Positions 20,153 to 28,881 of a stretch of 64,000 nt of DNA are shown here, piece after piece. Origin of the DNA: Bacteroidota bacterium (GTDB lineage: Bacteria; Bacteroidota; Bacteroidia; Flavobacteriales_D; Sanyastnellaceae); contig JAQBVN010000002.1 in assembly GCA_027622975.1 (NCBI GenBank), forward strand, positions 62,001 through 126,000. The letters run 5' to 3'. Made by a program: the position numbers and the translations under genes. The notes under the pieces were generated by a model. It did no database searches and was not told the origin of the DNA. It was given only the letters and a program-made list of their open reading frames with translations. How positions within the stretch are numbered: position 1 is the stretch's first letter; the number at the start of each line of letters is the position of its first letter.

Positions 20153-21199
20153 TCACAGAGACGAGGCGGCAGGGGGCGCAGATTCCGAGGAGGATTCTTT
20201 GGACTGAGATGCCGCGAATTTGGCTGCCTTTTTCGCGGCATCGGCTTCAGCGCGTCGGGCATCGTCTTGGTCAAACCGATCAATGATGGCGCCCACCAGG
20301 CGATGCCGAATGACATCAACACCCGTGAGTCGGATGGTGGAGATTCCCTCTACATCTTCCAGCAAGCGAAGGGCGTCGATGAGACCTGAGCGTTGATTTC
20401 TGGGAAGGTCCACTTGAGATCCATCTCCTGTGATGACAAACTTGGCCTCCTTGCCCATGCGAGTGAGGAACATGCGCATTTGGGCAGAGGTGGCGTTTTG
20501 GGCTTCGTCGAGAATGACAAACGCCTTGTCGAGGGTTCGTCCTCGCATGAAGGCCAAAGGCGCCACTTCAATCACGCCCTTCTCGAGGTGATCGGCCACT
20601 CGCTCGTAGGGAAGCATGTCGGTCAAGGCATCGTACAAGGGCTGGAGGTATGGATCCAGTTTTTCCTTGAGATCACCCGGAAGGAAACCGAGGTTTTCTC
20701 CGGCTTCGACGGCCGGTCTCGTCAAGATGATCTTCCGGACACGCCGATCTTTCAAGGCGGCCACCGCCATGGCCACTGCGGTGTACGTTTTCCCTGTCCC
20801 AGCTGGTCCCACCGCAAACACCATGTCATGTTCTCGAATGGCATCGACGAGTCGTCTTTGGTTGGGGGTTCGTGCAGTGACTTTCAGTCCGCCAGGTCCA
20901 TAGACAATCACGTCGTCTTGGGCTGCGTGATGAAGGAGGGTCGTTTCTTCTGTTTTGGTCAAACGCTCGATGTCGTCTTCTCCGAGGGAATTGAACCTGT
21001 CGACATGCCAAATGACCATGCGCATGACCTCTTCAAATCTCCCCAAGTCTTCACGGTCCCCAATGGCCTTCAAATCCGTGCCTCGAGCGACAATTTTGAG
21101 TTTGGGAAATCTCGTTTGCAAGGCGCGCAAATTGGCATTCCCTTGTCCAAGGAATGTCATCAAATCGAGGCCTTCGAGAGAAAGAATAGATTCGTGCAT
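20153..21199 (-). CDS. PhoH-family ATPase
   Basis: A 348-residue PhoH/YbeZ-type protein. An N-terminal KH-like part (residues about 5-80) is followed by the PhoH P-loop ATPase: Walker A GPAGTGKT near residue 130, ILTRPAVEAGENLGFLPGDL, Walker B VILDEAQNAT and FVITGDGSQVDLP. The tail is Ala/Ser/Lys-rich and probably disordered. YbeZ homologues act with YbeY in rRNA maturation and quality control; no ybeY is visible here. The ATG at 21199 is chosen; a longer frame upstream is antisense to the SAM hydrolase gene. Divergent from that gene across only 36 bases. Confidence 0.92.
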   Translation of the reverse strand: MHESILSLEGLDLMTFLGQGNANLRALQTRFPKLKIVARGTDLKAIGDREDLGRFEEVMRMVIWHVDRFNSLGEDDIERLTKTEETTLLHHAAQDDVIVYGPGGLKVTARTPNQRRLVDAIREHDMVFAVGPAGTGKTYTAVAMAVAALKDRRVRKIILTRPAVEAGENLGFLPGDLKEKLDPYLQPLYDALTDMLPYERVADHLEKGVIEVAPLAFMRGRTLDKAFVILDEAQNATSAQMRMFLTRMGKEAKFVITGDGSQVDLPRNQRSGLIDALRLLEDVEGISTIRLTGVDVIRHRLVGAIIDRFDQDDARRAEADAAKKAAKFAASQSKESSSESAPPAASSL

Positions 21200-21235
21200 G
21201 TGGAGGACAAAAGTAGCTTTCTCACCTTTGCGTTC

Positions 21236-22045
21236 GTGCCACCGATCACACTCATCAGCGATTTTGGTCCCGACAGCATCTACACGGGGATGCTCAAGGG
21301 CAGCATCCTGCGCAGAATGCCCGACGCGCAGATTGTGGATATCACCCACAGCATTCGAAAATTTGACACTGTTCATGCGGCTTTTGTGCTCAGGGCGTCC
21401 GTGCCGAATTTCCCCAAGGGAACAGTTCACATCGTCGCGCTGAATGCGGTGGAATCTGCCGACCATCCCCATCGAATTGTGCGCTGGCAGGACCAATATT
21501 TCATAGGCGCGGATACCGGGGTGTTCCAACTGATGGGCGGCAAAGTTCCAGACGCGGTGTTTGACATGTCTGGGGTCCAAACGGACAGCGATGAGCCAAC
21601 CTTTCCAGAACGTGCACTTTTTGTGCCGGCTGCGACCCACTTGGCCAAAGGTGGCATTCCAGAGATGCTGGGGCGCCCCGCATCCCTGGTGACGCAAGTC
21701 GAAAATTTTCGTCCTGTGATTGAGGACAATGCGTTGGTGGGGCATGTTCGTCATGTCGATGGTCGCGGCAATTGCATCACGGACATCGACCGGGCGCTCT
21801 TCAAGGAGGCAGGGCGCGGGCGCGACTTTTGTGTCAACATGCGCCGCGCCCGAAGCGACATTCGCCGCATCCACAACACTTACATCGACGGCACCCCGGG
21901 AGAACCTGTGGCCGTGTTCAATGCCATGGGCCTCCTTGAAATCGCGATTTGCATGGGCGGGAGTGGAACGGGGTACGGAGGTGCAACGGAACTTCTTGGG
22001 CTAAAATTCGGGGATCCCGTGCGCATCGAATTCCAAAGCGCATGA
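21236..22045 (+). CDS. S-adenosyl-L-methionine hydroxide adenosyltransferase (SAM hydrolase, DUF62)
   Basis: Family members hydrolyse SAM to adenosine and methionine. A GTG at 21236 gives a 269-residue protein starting MPPITLISDFGPDSIYTGML, the usual N-terminus with the substrate-binding Asp of DFG; in-frame GTGs further upstream would run into the phoH start. Other conserved parts: DITHSIRKFDTVHAAFVL, VHIVALN, FIGADTGVFQL, GHVRHVDGRGNCITDI and a C-terminal AVFNAMGLLEIAICMG. The divergent placement next to phoH is common in Flavobacteriia as far as I recall. Its stop overlaps the next start (ATGA). Confidence 0.88.
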   Translation: MPPITLISDFGPDSIYTGMLKGSILRRMPDAQIVDITHSIRKFDTVHAAFVLRASVPNFPKGTVHIVALNAVESADHPHRIVRWQDQYFIGADTGVFQLMGGKVPDAVFDMSGVQTDSDEPTFPERALFVPAATHLAKGGIPEMLGRPASLVTQVENFRPVIEDNALVGHVRHVDGRGNCITDIDRALFKEAGRGRDFCVNMRRARSDIRRIHNTYIDGTPGEPVAVFNAMGLLEIAICMGGSGTGYGGATELLGLKFGDPVRIEFQSA

Positions 22046-22356
22046 TTGTACGCATGGTCAGATTGTACATCCAACGACGAGATGTGGAGGCCTTCGAGGC
22101 TTTGTTTTGGAAGCACCATGCGGCCATTGAATCTCAGCCCGGTTGTTTGGGGGTGGAGTTGCTTCGTGACCCCGAGGACGAGGCCGTACGAGCCACGCTT
22201 AGCCGGTGGGTAAGTGTGGCGCATCTGGATGCTTACAGAAGTTCGGAGTTGTTTGGAGTTGTTTGGCCAGCGACCAAAACATTCTTCTCGGCATCGCCTG
22301 AGGTCTGGACATACACCATTGCCACCCAGGAGCGAGGGGCTATCTTTGACCTCTGA
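22042..22356 (+). CDS. Antibiotic biosynthesis monooxygenase (ABM) domain protein
   Basis: A 104-residue ferredoxin-like-fold protein of the ABM/quinol-monooxygenase superfamily. It shows the pattern VRLYIQRRDVEAFEALFWKH, then a GCLGVELLRD turn, RWVSVAHLDAYRSSELF, and a final beta strand, as in YgiN-type proteins. Translational coupling to the SAM hydrolase is likely (4-base overlap). It ends 5 bases before gldFG. Members range from quinone monooxygenases to haem-degrading enzymes and proteins with no known catalysis; the substrate here cannot be assigned. Confidence 0.8.
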   Translation: MIVRMVRLYIQRRDVEAFEALFWKHHAAIESQPGCLGVELLRDPEDEAVRATLSRWVSVAHLDAYRSSELFGVVWPATKTFFSASPEVWTYTIATQERGAIFDL

Positions 22357-22361
22357 TTCAC

Positions 22362-24809
22362 ATGTGGGCACTCGTTTTTCGTGAAATAAGGAGTTTTTTC
22401 AGCACGCTGATGGGATACACCGTTGTGGCGGTGTTCCTGCTGTTGACGGGTCTCTTCTTGTGGTTGTTCCCAGGGGGGTGGAATGTTCTTGATCAGGGCA
22501 TGGCATCGTTGGATTCATTGTTCGCCATGGCCCCTTGGGTGTTGATGTTCCTCGTGCCAGCCATCACCATGCGATCGTTTGCTGAAGAGCATCGGGAAGG
22601 TACCCTCGAATTGTTGTTGACCCGTCCTTTGACAGAGACCCAGCTTGTCCTGGCCAAGTTCCTTGGTTCATGGTTGGTGGCTGTGGCTGCGTTGGTTCCG
22701 ACACTTTCGTTTGTGTTGGTGGTTGGATTGTTGGGGCAACCGTCTTGGAATCTCGACCTTGGCGGGGTGTGGGGTAGTTATGTGGGGCTGATTGTGTTCT
22801 CGGGGGCTTTGACTGGAATTGGCGTGGTCGCCTCCATGAGTACCAAGCAACCCTTGGTGGCGTTCCTCGTGGGCATGTTGCTTTCGTTTTTGGCCTTCGC
22901 TGGATTTGGCGCCATGGCAGATTTTGCATGGTTGGGAAGGTTTGAGCACACTTTCGTGCAGCTGGGCATGCAGGCGCACTTTGAATCGATGAGCCGAGGA
23001 TTGCTGGACACAAGGGATGTGATCTATTTCGGGGCATGGATGGCCATGTCAATCTTGGTGGCTCGCTTCGTGTTGGCCCGACGTAGGGGTAGAATTCTTC
23101 GGGAAGGGACATCCTTGGCTTTGTCTTCGGCTGTCGTGGTGATCCTCGTGGCGTTGGGCCAGTTGGTTCATGGAGCTGTGGATTTGACTGCTGAAAAGCG
23201 TCATACCCTCGCCCCAGGCACTTTGAAATTGCTCGAAGAGCTTCAGGACGACGTGCTGGTCACTTGCTACCTCACGGGGGAATTGCCTGTGGGATGGAAG
23301 CGTTTGGAACAAGCTGCAAAGGCGCAGCTTCAGGCCATGTCTCAAGCCAGTGGGGGAAGGGTGAGCTATCAGTTTGTGGACCTGTATGCCTCGGAGGACG
23401 TCAACACCATAGGCCAAAATGAGCAGGCGCTTTTTGAGCGAGGTCTCCAATTCACGCGTATCGCGTACCAAGCAGGCGGGGCCCAAGCGTTCAAAACGAT
23501 TTGGCCCGGTGCCATGGTGAGTTTTCGTGGAGAGGAGCAGCCTGTTCAGTTTTTTTCGAGTGAAGTCCCTGCCGCGGATGAAGCCATGATTCAAGGGTCA
23601 ATCAATGCACTGGAGTATCAATTGACGGCCGGCATCCGACGAAGCACCGCATTGGAACCTCGCCGCATTGCAATCTTGGAAGGCCATGGTGAATTGGAGG
23701 ATGCAGCCTTGGCCGATTTGGTGTCCGCCCTGGAGGAGGACCACATGGTTGTGAGGGTTGACATCGATTCCCGGTTGAATGTGCTTTCAGAGAAACTCGA
23801 GGGCATGCGGTACCGCACCAACCGATACGATTTGGTCATCGTGGCTAAACCGGAAAAGCCTTTTGGTGACAAAGACCGGGTGATCCTCGACCAGTTCTTG
23901 ATGAATGGAGGAAAGATCTTGTGGATGGTGGATCCCATTTTGACGGATCTGGACAGTTTGAGATCGGCTCAGGAAACCTATGGTGTGGAGAATCCCCTTG
24001 GCATCTACGACCAGTTGTTTGATTACGGCGTTCGATTGAATCGGGATTTGGTCATTGACCCCCAATGCGCTCCCATCATGTTGGACGCGGGACCCATGGG
24101 AAACCAGCGCAACATGCAGATGTTCAGTTGGTACTTTGCTCCACTCGCCCTGCCATTGGGGACAGGGCATCCCATCACCAACAATTTGGACCCCATTCAT
24201 TTTGATTTTGTGTCCTCCATGGACCTGGTCAACACCCAGGATCAAGTCAAAGCCACCACGTTGCTGACGTCGAGTGAACGGGCCAAGGTATACCGTGCTC
24301 CTGTTCGAATTTCCAGCAGCATTGTGGATTTGGACCCTGCGGTTTTTCAAGCGGGAAACACGCCCCACGCGCCTCTTGCTGTCATGCTTGAAGGCACCTT
24401 CAGGTCTCATTTCGATTCCAAACTGCCCGACACATTAAAGACCGATGACTCGTTCGCATTTCGCTCAGAAAGTGCTCCTACAGCCATGGTTGTCATTTCA
24501 GATGGCGATGTGGCCAGGAATAAGGTTCGTTCCGATGGACAGTTTCTGCCTCTTGGTTACGATCGTTATGCAAGACGGGTGGTCTACGACAACAAGGAAT
24601 TCTTGCTGAACACCATCAATCATTTGCTCGATGAGGATGCGCTGATCAGCGTTCGTTCTCGGTCCATCACACTCAGGCCACTCGACGCAGAGCGGGTGCG
24701 AAGAGAACGTCGTGGATGGCAATTCATCGCTGTGGGCATGCCGCTTCTTCTGGTGGTCTTTGCAGCAGGAGGGGTGTTGACATTTCGCAAACGACTTTAC
24801 GCCAATTGA
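22362..24809 (+). CDS. GldF-GldG fusion, gliding-motility-associated ABC transporter permease plus auxiliary protein
   Basis: One uninterrupted 815-codon frame that joins two normally separate flavobacterial proteins. Residues 1-240 match the ABC-2 permease GldF: six hydrophobic segments, MWALVFREIRSFFSTLMGY at the N-terminus and MRSFAEEHREGTLELLLTRP. After ARRRGRILREG (about 240-250) comes a second N-terminal membrane anchor and the GldG/ABC_transp_aux region: LTAEKRHTLAPGTLKLLEEL, RRIAILEGHGELED, GGKILWMVDPI, and a C-terminal membrane helix GWQFIAVGMPLLLVVFAAGG. GldF/GldG work with the ATPase GldA, not seen here. DUF4340 follows 66 bases later, the usual partner. I saw no frame break at the junction. 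Confidence 0.88.
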   Translation: MWALVFREIRSFFSTLMGYTVVAVFLLLTGLFLWLFPGGWNVLDQGMASLDSLFAMAPWVLMFLVPAITMRSFAEEHREGTLELLLTRPLTETQLVLAKFLGSWLVAVAALVPTLSFVLVVGLLGQPSWNLDLGGVWGSYVGLIVFSGALTGIGVVASMSTKQPLVAFLVGMLLSFLAFAGFGAMADFAWLGRFEHTFVQLGMQAHFESMSRGLLDTRDVIYFGAWMAMSILVARFVLARRRGRILREGTSLALSSAVVVILVALGQLVHGAVDLTAEKRHTLAPGTLKLLEELQDDVLVTCYLTGELPVGWKRLEQAAKAQLQAMSQASGGRVSYQFVDLYASEDVNTIGQNEQALFERGLQFTRIAYQAGGAQAFKTIWPGAMVSFRGEEQPVQFFSSEVPAADEAMIQGSINALEYQLTAGIRRSTALEPRRIAILEGHGELEDAALADLVSALEEDHMVVRVDIDSRLNVLSEKLEGMRYRTNRYDLVIVAKPEKPFGDKDRVILDQFLMNGGKILWMVDPILTDLDSLRSAQETYGVENPLGIYDQLFDYGVRLNRDLVIDPQCAPIMLDAGPMGNQRNMQMFSWYFAPLALPLGTGHPITNNLDPIHFDFVSSMDLVNTQDQVKATTLLTSSERAKVYRAPVRISSSIVDLDPAVFQAGNTPHAPLAVMLEGTFRSHFDSKLPDTLKTDDSFAFRSESAPTAMVVISDGDVARNKVRSDGQFLPLGYDRYARRVVYDNKEFLLNTINHLLDEDALISVRSRSITLRPLDAERVRRERRGWQFIAVGMPLLLVVFAAGGVLTFRKRLYAN

Positions 24810-24875
24810 TGTTTTCTGAGACAAAACGTTGACACTTGGCCCATCGACAGAAATCCCATCGACAGAATTCATTCC

Positions 24876-25946
24876 ATGCACTCAAACCTTCGAATTTTGT
24901 ACTTGCTCGCCACGTTGACAGCGGTCCTGGGGGTGGTGTGGTGGTTTCAAGCACAGCAAGGCTCTCTCGCGCACATCGAGGGGACGCAATTTGCCATTGA
25001 AGACACATCCACGGTCGACAAAATTTTCATTGCAGATATGGATGGAAATGCGGTGACCTTGACCCGGCCTGCGCAGGGGAGATTGTGGGATTTGAATGGC
25101 AAATACAAGGCGAGGGAGGACGCTGTGGCATTGCTCTTGAAGACTTTCAAACGCGCTTCTGTGCAGGGTCCTGTTGCGGAAGCTGCTCGTCCCAATGTCA
25201 TTCGACTTTTGGCCAGTCGCGGGAAAAAAGTGGAAGTCTATCAAGGAGGAGAACAACCGGTCAAGACTTGGTACGTCGGAACCGCCACACCGAGCCACAC
25301 AGGAACCTACATGTTGTTGGAAACGCAGGAGGGCAAGGGGCAAGATCCCTATGTCGTCCACATGGAGGGATTCACAGGGTATTTGTCCACGCGTTTTTTT
25401 ACCAACGAGAGAGAATGGCGCTACACCGGTTTGTTTGATTACCCCGGCAGAACGCTACAGCGAATTGAGGTCGAGACTCCGGAAGATCCCCAAAACAGCT
25501 ATTCACTCGAGGTCAATGCACGTGGAACCCTCCGCTTGGAAAAAGTCAACGGGATCGCACTGGACATTCTGGATACTGCTGGGGTCCAAACCCATTTTCT
25601 GCGCTTCAAAAAGGTCCACCTCGAGACCTATCGCAGCCGATTGTCAGAGGTTCAAGAGGACAGCTTGAGACGGGCCAATCCCGCCTTCGTGCTGACGGCA
25701 TGGGGTCGGGATGGAAGGTCGTCTTCAGTTCAGGTTCATTGGAAGCCTCGGACCGGTCTGGACCGAGATGCAGAAGGAGAGTTGATGACGCACGATGGAG
25801 AGCATCTCTACGGTGTCACGGAGCAGGGTGAGGTGGTGTTGTTGCAGCGGTTTGTGTTTGATCCGCTCATTCGTCCCCTCGAGGAACTTCTTCGTCGGCG
25901 TGTGCCTCCTGTGGCAACAGAAGGGCTGCCCATGCCGACCAACTGA
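24876..25946 (+). CDS. DUF4340 domain-containing membrane-anchored protein
   Basis: A 356-residue protein with one N-terminal membrane helix (LRILYLLATLTAVLGVVWWF, residues 5-24) and a predicted extracytoplasmic DUF4340 domain: STVDKIFIADMDGNAVTLTR, WDLNGKYKAREDAVALLLKT, WYVGTATPSHTGTYMLLE. DUF4340 proteins typically sit next to GldF/GldG-type ABC genes, as here, and are thought to belong to the same complex, but their function is not known. The 3' end overlaps the convergent glycosyltransferase gene by 80 bases. Confidence 0.85.
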   Translation: MHSNLRILYLLATLTAVLGVVWWFQAQQGSLAHIEGTQFAIEDTSTVDKIFIADMDGNAVTLTRPAQGRLWDLNGKYKAREDAVALLLKTFKRASVQGPVAEAARPNVIRLLASRGKKVEVYQGGEQPVKTWYVGTATPSHTGTYMLLETQEGKGQDPYVVHMEGFTGYLSTRFFTNEREWRYTGLFDYPGRTLQRIEVETPEDPQNSYSLEVNARGTLRLEKVNGIALDILDTAGVQTHFLRFKKVHLETYRSRLSEVQEDSLRRANPAFVLTAWGRDGRSSSVQVHWKPRTGLDRDAEGELMTHDGEHLYGVTEQGEVVLLQRFVFDPLIRPLEELLRRRVPPVATEGLPMPTN

Positions 25947-26997
25947 GACGTTTCTCAATCTGGCCAAAGGCAGCTTTCACGTCGGTTTCCTGGGCAGTCC
26001 AAGATTCGGCCATGGCTTCTGCCAAGGCATGGGGGTTGTGAGGAGGCACCAACCTACCCGTGAGTTCAGGGATGATGGTTTGGCCCAAATCACCCACATC
26101 GGAGGCAATCACCTTGATTCTGTGTTGCAATGCCAACGCGGTGACGCCACTTTGAGAGGCCGTTTTGTAGGGCAAGACCATGTCATCGGCCGCGTCGAGA
26201 AAGGTGGAAACGTCTTTGCCTTGAATGAAGTGGTCAAACACGTGCACACGGTCATCCAACTTCAAGCGGTCAATCAAAGTTTGGTAAGGGGCAAAGCTGC
26301 CATAGCATTCACCGGCGATGACCACGTGATGCTCAGGGCCCAATTCAGCCATGGCTTGCAGGAGAATGTCCAAGCCCTTGTAGGGCCGAATGAGTCCAAA
26401 AAACAGGTGCACCCTCGCTTGCGCTGGAAGCCCCAAACGTTGTCGACTCGCACCCCGTCCCGGCCCTCGTCCCCAACCCCCCATCAAAGGGTGGAAGAGG
26501 GTGGTTGTGGGCAGGGGGGAAAGTGCCTCAGATACACCTCGACTCAAGGTGATGATCCGATCGACACGATCCAAGAAATGCCGTGTGAGCCATCGATGGA
26601 TGACTTGCCCGTCATGGGAGCTCGCGTTGTGCATGAGGGCCCACACACTTTTCGCACCGGCGCGTTTTGCGTGACGGGCAACCGCTGCCAAGGCGGGGGC
26701 GTGAATGGCATGCCAAAAAGGCAAGACCACAACATCCATGTCGCCCAATTGCCTGCCCACTTTTCGCCAACTCGCCGGCGACATGACATCCAAGTTGGCT
26801 GGCATGGTGGCGTCGCTCAGCGTGAATCCGGGGTCAAACTGAGAACTTCCTGGAAACATCCGTTCGGGGTATTGACGTGACCAGGTCATGCACGTCACCT
26901 CATGCCCAGCCTCCTCGAGGCTTCGTGCCATGGCGGCATTGAAGGTGGCAATCCCACCCCGATAGGGAGGGAAGGTGGAGACGATGGCCAGGCGCAT
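25867..26997 (-). CDS. Glycosyltransferase family 4-type protein
   Basis: A 376-residue GT-B fold glycosyltransferase. The N-terminal acceptor domain starts MRLAIVSTFPPYRGGIATFN, with the glycine-rich loop typical of GT4. The donor domain begins around residue 180 with ARVHLFFGLIRPYKGLDIL, followed by DDRVHVFDHFIQGKDVSTFLDAADDMVLPYKTASQSGVT, the E-X7-E-like donor-binding region with Gln in place of the first Glu, and GRLVPPHNPHALAEAM. Donor and acceptor are unknown; exopolysaccharide or glycoprotein synthesis is likely. It stands alone, convergent with the DUF4340 gene and divergent from the thiolase gene. Confidence 0.88.
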   Translation of the reverse strand: MRLAIVSTFPPYRGGIATFNAAMARSLEEAGHEVTCMTWSRQYPERMFPGSSQFDPGFTLSDATMPANLDVMSPASWRKVGRQLGDMDVVVLPFWHAIHAPALAAVARHAKRAGAKSVWALMHNASSHDGQVIHRWLTRHFLDRVDRIITLSRGVSEALSPLPTTTLFHPLMGGWGRGPGRGASRQRLGLPAQARVHLFFGLIRPYKGLDILLQAMAELGPEHHVVIAGECYGSFAPYQTLIDRLKLDDRVHVFDHFIQGKDVSTFLDAADDMVLPYKTASQSGVTALALQHRIKVIASDVGDLGQTIIPELTGRLVPPHNPHALAEAMAESWTAQETDVKAAFGQIEKRLSWSAWAALLLPQEAHADEEVPRGDE

Positions 26998-27045
26998 GCT
27001 GCAATTTGGGGAAAGATGCGGTCATCCCCAACCTATCTTCGCAAC

Positions 27046-28257
27046 ATGAATGCATTTGTGGTGGATGGGATTCGCACACCCATCGGTTCCTTTGGAGGCA
27101 CATTGTCGACTGTGCGCGCAGACGATTTGGCGGCTCATGCGTTGTCAGCTCTGCTGGTGCGGCATCCTGGGTTGGATCCCAGAGCCATTGGAGACGTCCT
27201 GATGGGATGCGCAAACCAAGCAGGCGAAGACAACAGAAACGTGGCAAGGATGGCTTCACTGTTGGCCGGCCTCCCTCAGGAAGTTCCGGCTGAAACCATC
27301 AATCGGCTGTGTGCTTCTGGTTTGGCGGCGGCGGTGCATGCAGCCCGCACACTCCATGTCGGAGATGCCGATGTGATGATCGCTGGGGGGGTCGAACACA
27401 TGACACGAGGTCCTTGGGTTCTTTCGAAGACATCTTCGGCTTTTGGTCGAGACATGGAACTTCACGACACGAGTTTTGGCTGGCGATTCATCAATCCTCG
27501 GCTCGATGCGTTGTATGGCACGGATGGCATGGGCCAAACGGCAGAGAACCTTGTCGACTTGCATGGCATTTCGAGAGAAGACCAAGATGCATTTGCGGCT
27601 TGGAGCCAGGAAAAGGCCGCTCGAGCCCAAGCCGAGGGACTGTTGGAGGAAGAAATCGCTCCTGTGGCCATCCCCCGCCGAAAGCAGGAGGACCTCATGT
27701 TTGCCCAGGACGAATTCCTCAAGCCCGACACAAGTTTAGAAGTTCTTTCCAAGTTGCGTCCGGCCTTTCGTCGCGATGGCGGTTCAGTCACTGCCGGCAA
27801 TTCAAGCGGACTGAATGACGGTGCAGCGGCGCTTTTGTTGGCCAATGAAGCAGGTCTGGTAGCCCATGGATTCGAGCCTTTGGCGGAAATTGTCTCGTCG
27901 GCTGTTGTGGGTGTGCCGCCAAGAATCATGGGCATTGGCCCCGTCGAAGCGGCCAACCAAGCCTTGAACAAGGCAGGCATTGGTTGGGATGACCTCGATG
28001 TCATTGAACTCAACGAGGCCTTCGCAGCCCAGAGTCTGGCGTGCATTCGAAGCTGGTCCTTGTCGGACACAGATCCCCGATTGAATCCCAATGGTGGTGC
28101 CATTGCATTGGGCCATCCTTTGGGTATGACAGGTGCACGGTTGCTTTTGACTGCTTCACGCCAATTGCAGAGGTCAGGAGGAACATGGGGTCTGGTGACG
28201 TTGTGTATTGGAGTGGGCCAAGGGTATGCCGTGGTCATTCGCCGTACCCATGGATAG
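27046..28257 (+). CDS. Acetyl-CoA C-acyltransferase, 3-oxoadipyl-CoA thiolase type
   Basis: Thiolase of 403 residues. The ATG at 27046 gives MNAFVVDGIRTPIGSFGGTLSTVRADDLAA, closest to PaaJ/PcaF-type thiolases, as are HDTSFGWRFINPRLDALYGTDGMGQTAENL and the downstream RRKQEDLMFAQDE region. Catalytic residues: Cys89 in NRLCASG, His357 in GHPLG and Cys387 in LCIGVGQG; NEAFA is intact. The PaaY gene follows 6 bases later, which supports a role in phenylacetate breakdown (3-oxoadipyl-CoA to succinyl-CoA plus acetyl-CoA). An ordinary fatty-acid thiolase remains possible. Confidence 0.88.
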   Translation: MNAFVVDGIRTPIGSFGGTLSTVRADDLAAHALSALLVRHPGLDPRAIGDVLMGCANQAGEDNRNVARMASLLAGLPQEVPAETINRLCASGLAAAVHAARTLHVGDADVMIAGGVEHMTRGPWVLSKTSSAFGRDMELHDTSFGWRFINPRLDALYGTDGMGQTAENLVDLHGISREDQDAFAAWSQEKAARAQAEGLLEEEIAPVAIPRRKQEDLMFAQDEFLKPDTSLEVLSKLRPAFRRDGGSVTAGNSSGLNDGAAALLLANEAGLVAHGFEPLAEIVSSAVVGVPPRIMGIGPVEAANQALNKAGIGWDDLDVIELNEAFAAQSLACIRSWSLSDTDPRLNPNGGAIALGHPLGMTGARLLLTASRQLQRSGGTWGLVTLCIGVGQGYAVVIRRTHG

Positions 28258-28263
28258 CAAATC

Positions 28264-28878
28264 ATGATTTTCGCATTTCAAGGGATGATTCCCGTGATTC
28301 ATGAGTCGTCGTTTGTCCATCCTCAGGCCACGGTCATCGGGCACGTGACAATAGGTCCCAATTGTTATGTGGGGCCCGGTGCTGTGCTGCGCGGAGATTG
28401 GGGGAAAATCATCCTCGAGCGCGGTGTCAACGTCCAAGAATGCGCTGTCATCCATATGTTTCCCGGAACCACCGTGCTTTTGGAAGAAGGGGCGCACATT
28501 GGGCATGGGGCCATGATTCACGGAGCTCGCGTGGGCCCAAACTCCATGGTGGGCATGAATGCGGTGTTGCTCGACGACGTGGTCTTGGGTGAAGAATGCA
28601 TTGTGGGCGCCCTGGCGCTTGTACGTGCCGGCTCGTCATGGCCCAGACGCTCGCTTGTCATCGGTCATCCGGCTGAACGGAAAGGCGAGGTGAGCGATTC
28701 GATGGTGGCCCATAAAACCGAAGGCACGGCGTTGTATCAGCGCCTGCCTGCAGACTGTCATCAAGGCTTGCTGGAGGTGGAGCCATTGCGCCAGGAGCCA
28801 CCTGATCGTCCAGAAGTTTTTCCGGAATTCGAGACTTGGCAGAGGCGACGCCAGGATTCAGATTCGTCCAAACAGTGA
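28264..28878 (+). CDS. paaY: PaaY-like gamma-carbonic-anhydrase-fold thioesterase
   Basis: A 204-residue left-handed beta-helix protein. The N-terminus IFAFQGMIPVIHESSFVHP aligns with E. coli PaaY, as do VYxGP-type hexapeptide turns (NCYVGPGAVLRGDWGKI), NVQECAVIHMFPG, HIGHGAMIHG (zinc-binding His residues), MVGMNAVLLDDVVLGE and IGHPA. The C-terminal PaaY-specific helix LPADCHQGLLEVEPLRQ is present, which ordinary gamma-carbonic anhydrases lack. PaaY hydrolyses inhibitory CoA adducts formed during phenylacetate degradation. It sits directly after a 3-oxoadipyl-CoA-type thiolase gene and 3 bases before trmN6. Confidence 0.88.
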   Translation: MIFAFQGMIPVIHESSFVHPQATVIGHVTIGPNCYVGPGAVLRGDWGKIILERGVNVQECAVIHMFPGTTVLLEEGAHIGHGAMIHGARVGPNSMVGMNAVLLDDVVLGEECIVGALALVRAGSSWPRRSLVIGHPAERKGEVSDSMVAHKTEGTALYQRLPADCHQGLLEVEPLRQEPPDRPEVFPEFETWQRRRQDSDSSKQ

Positions 28879-28881
28879 GTC

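Noticed and set aside
20393-21235. Upstream part of the open frame that contains the SAM hydrolase
   Set aside because: This part is antisense to phoH and shows no family similarity; the SAM hydrolase starts properly at about 21236 with ITLISDFG.
25795-26880. Long plus-strand open frame (about 361 codons)
   Set aside because: It is antisense to the glycosyltransferase gene, whose conserved GT4 motifs are clear; the plus-strand translation has no recognisable motif and odd composition.
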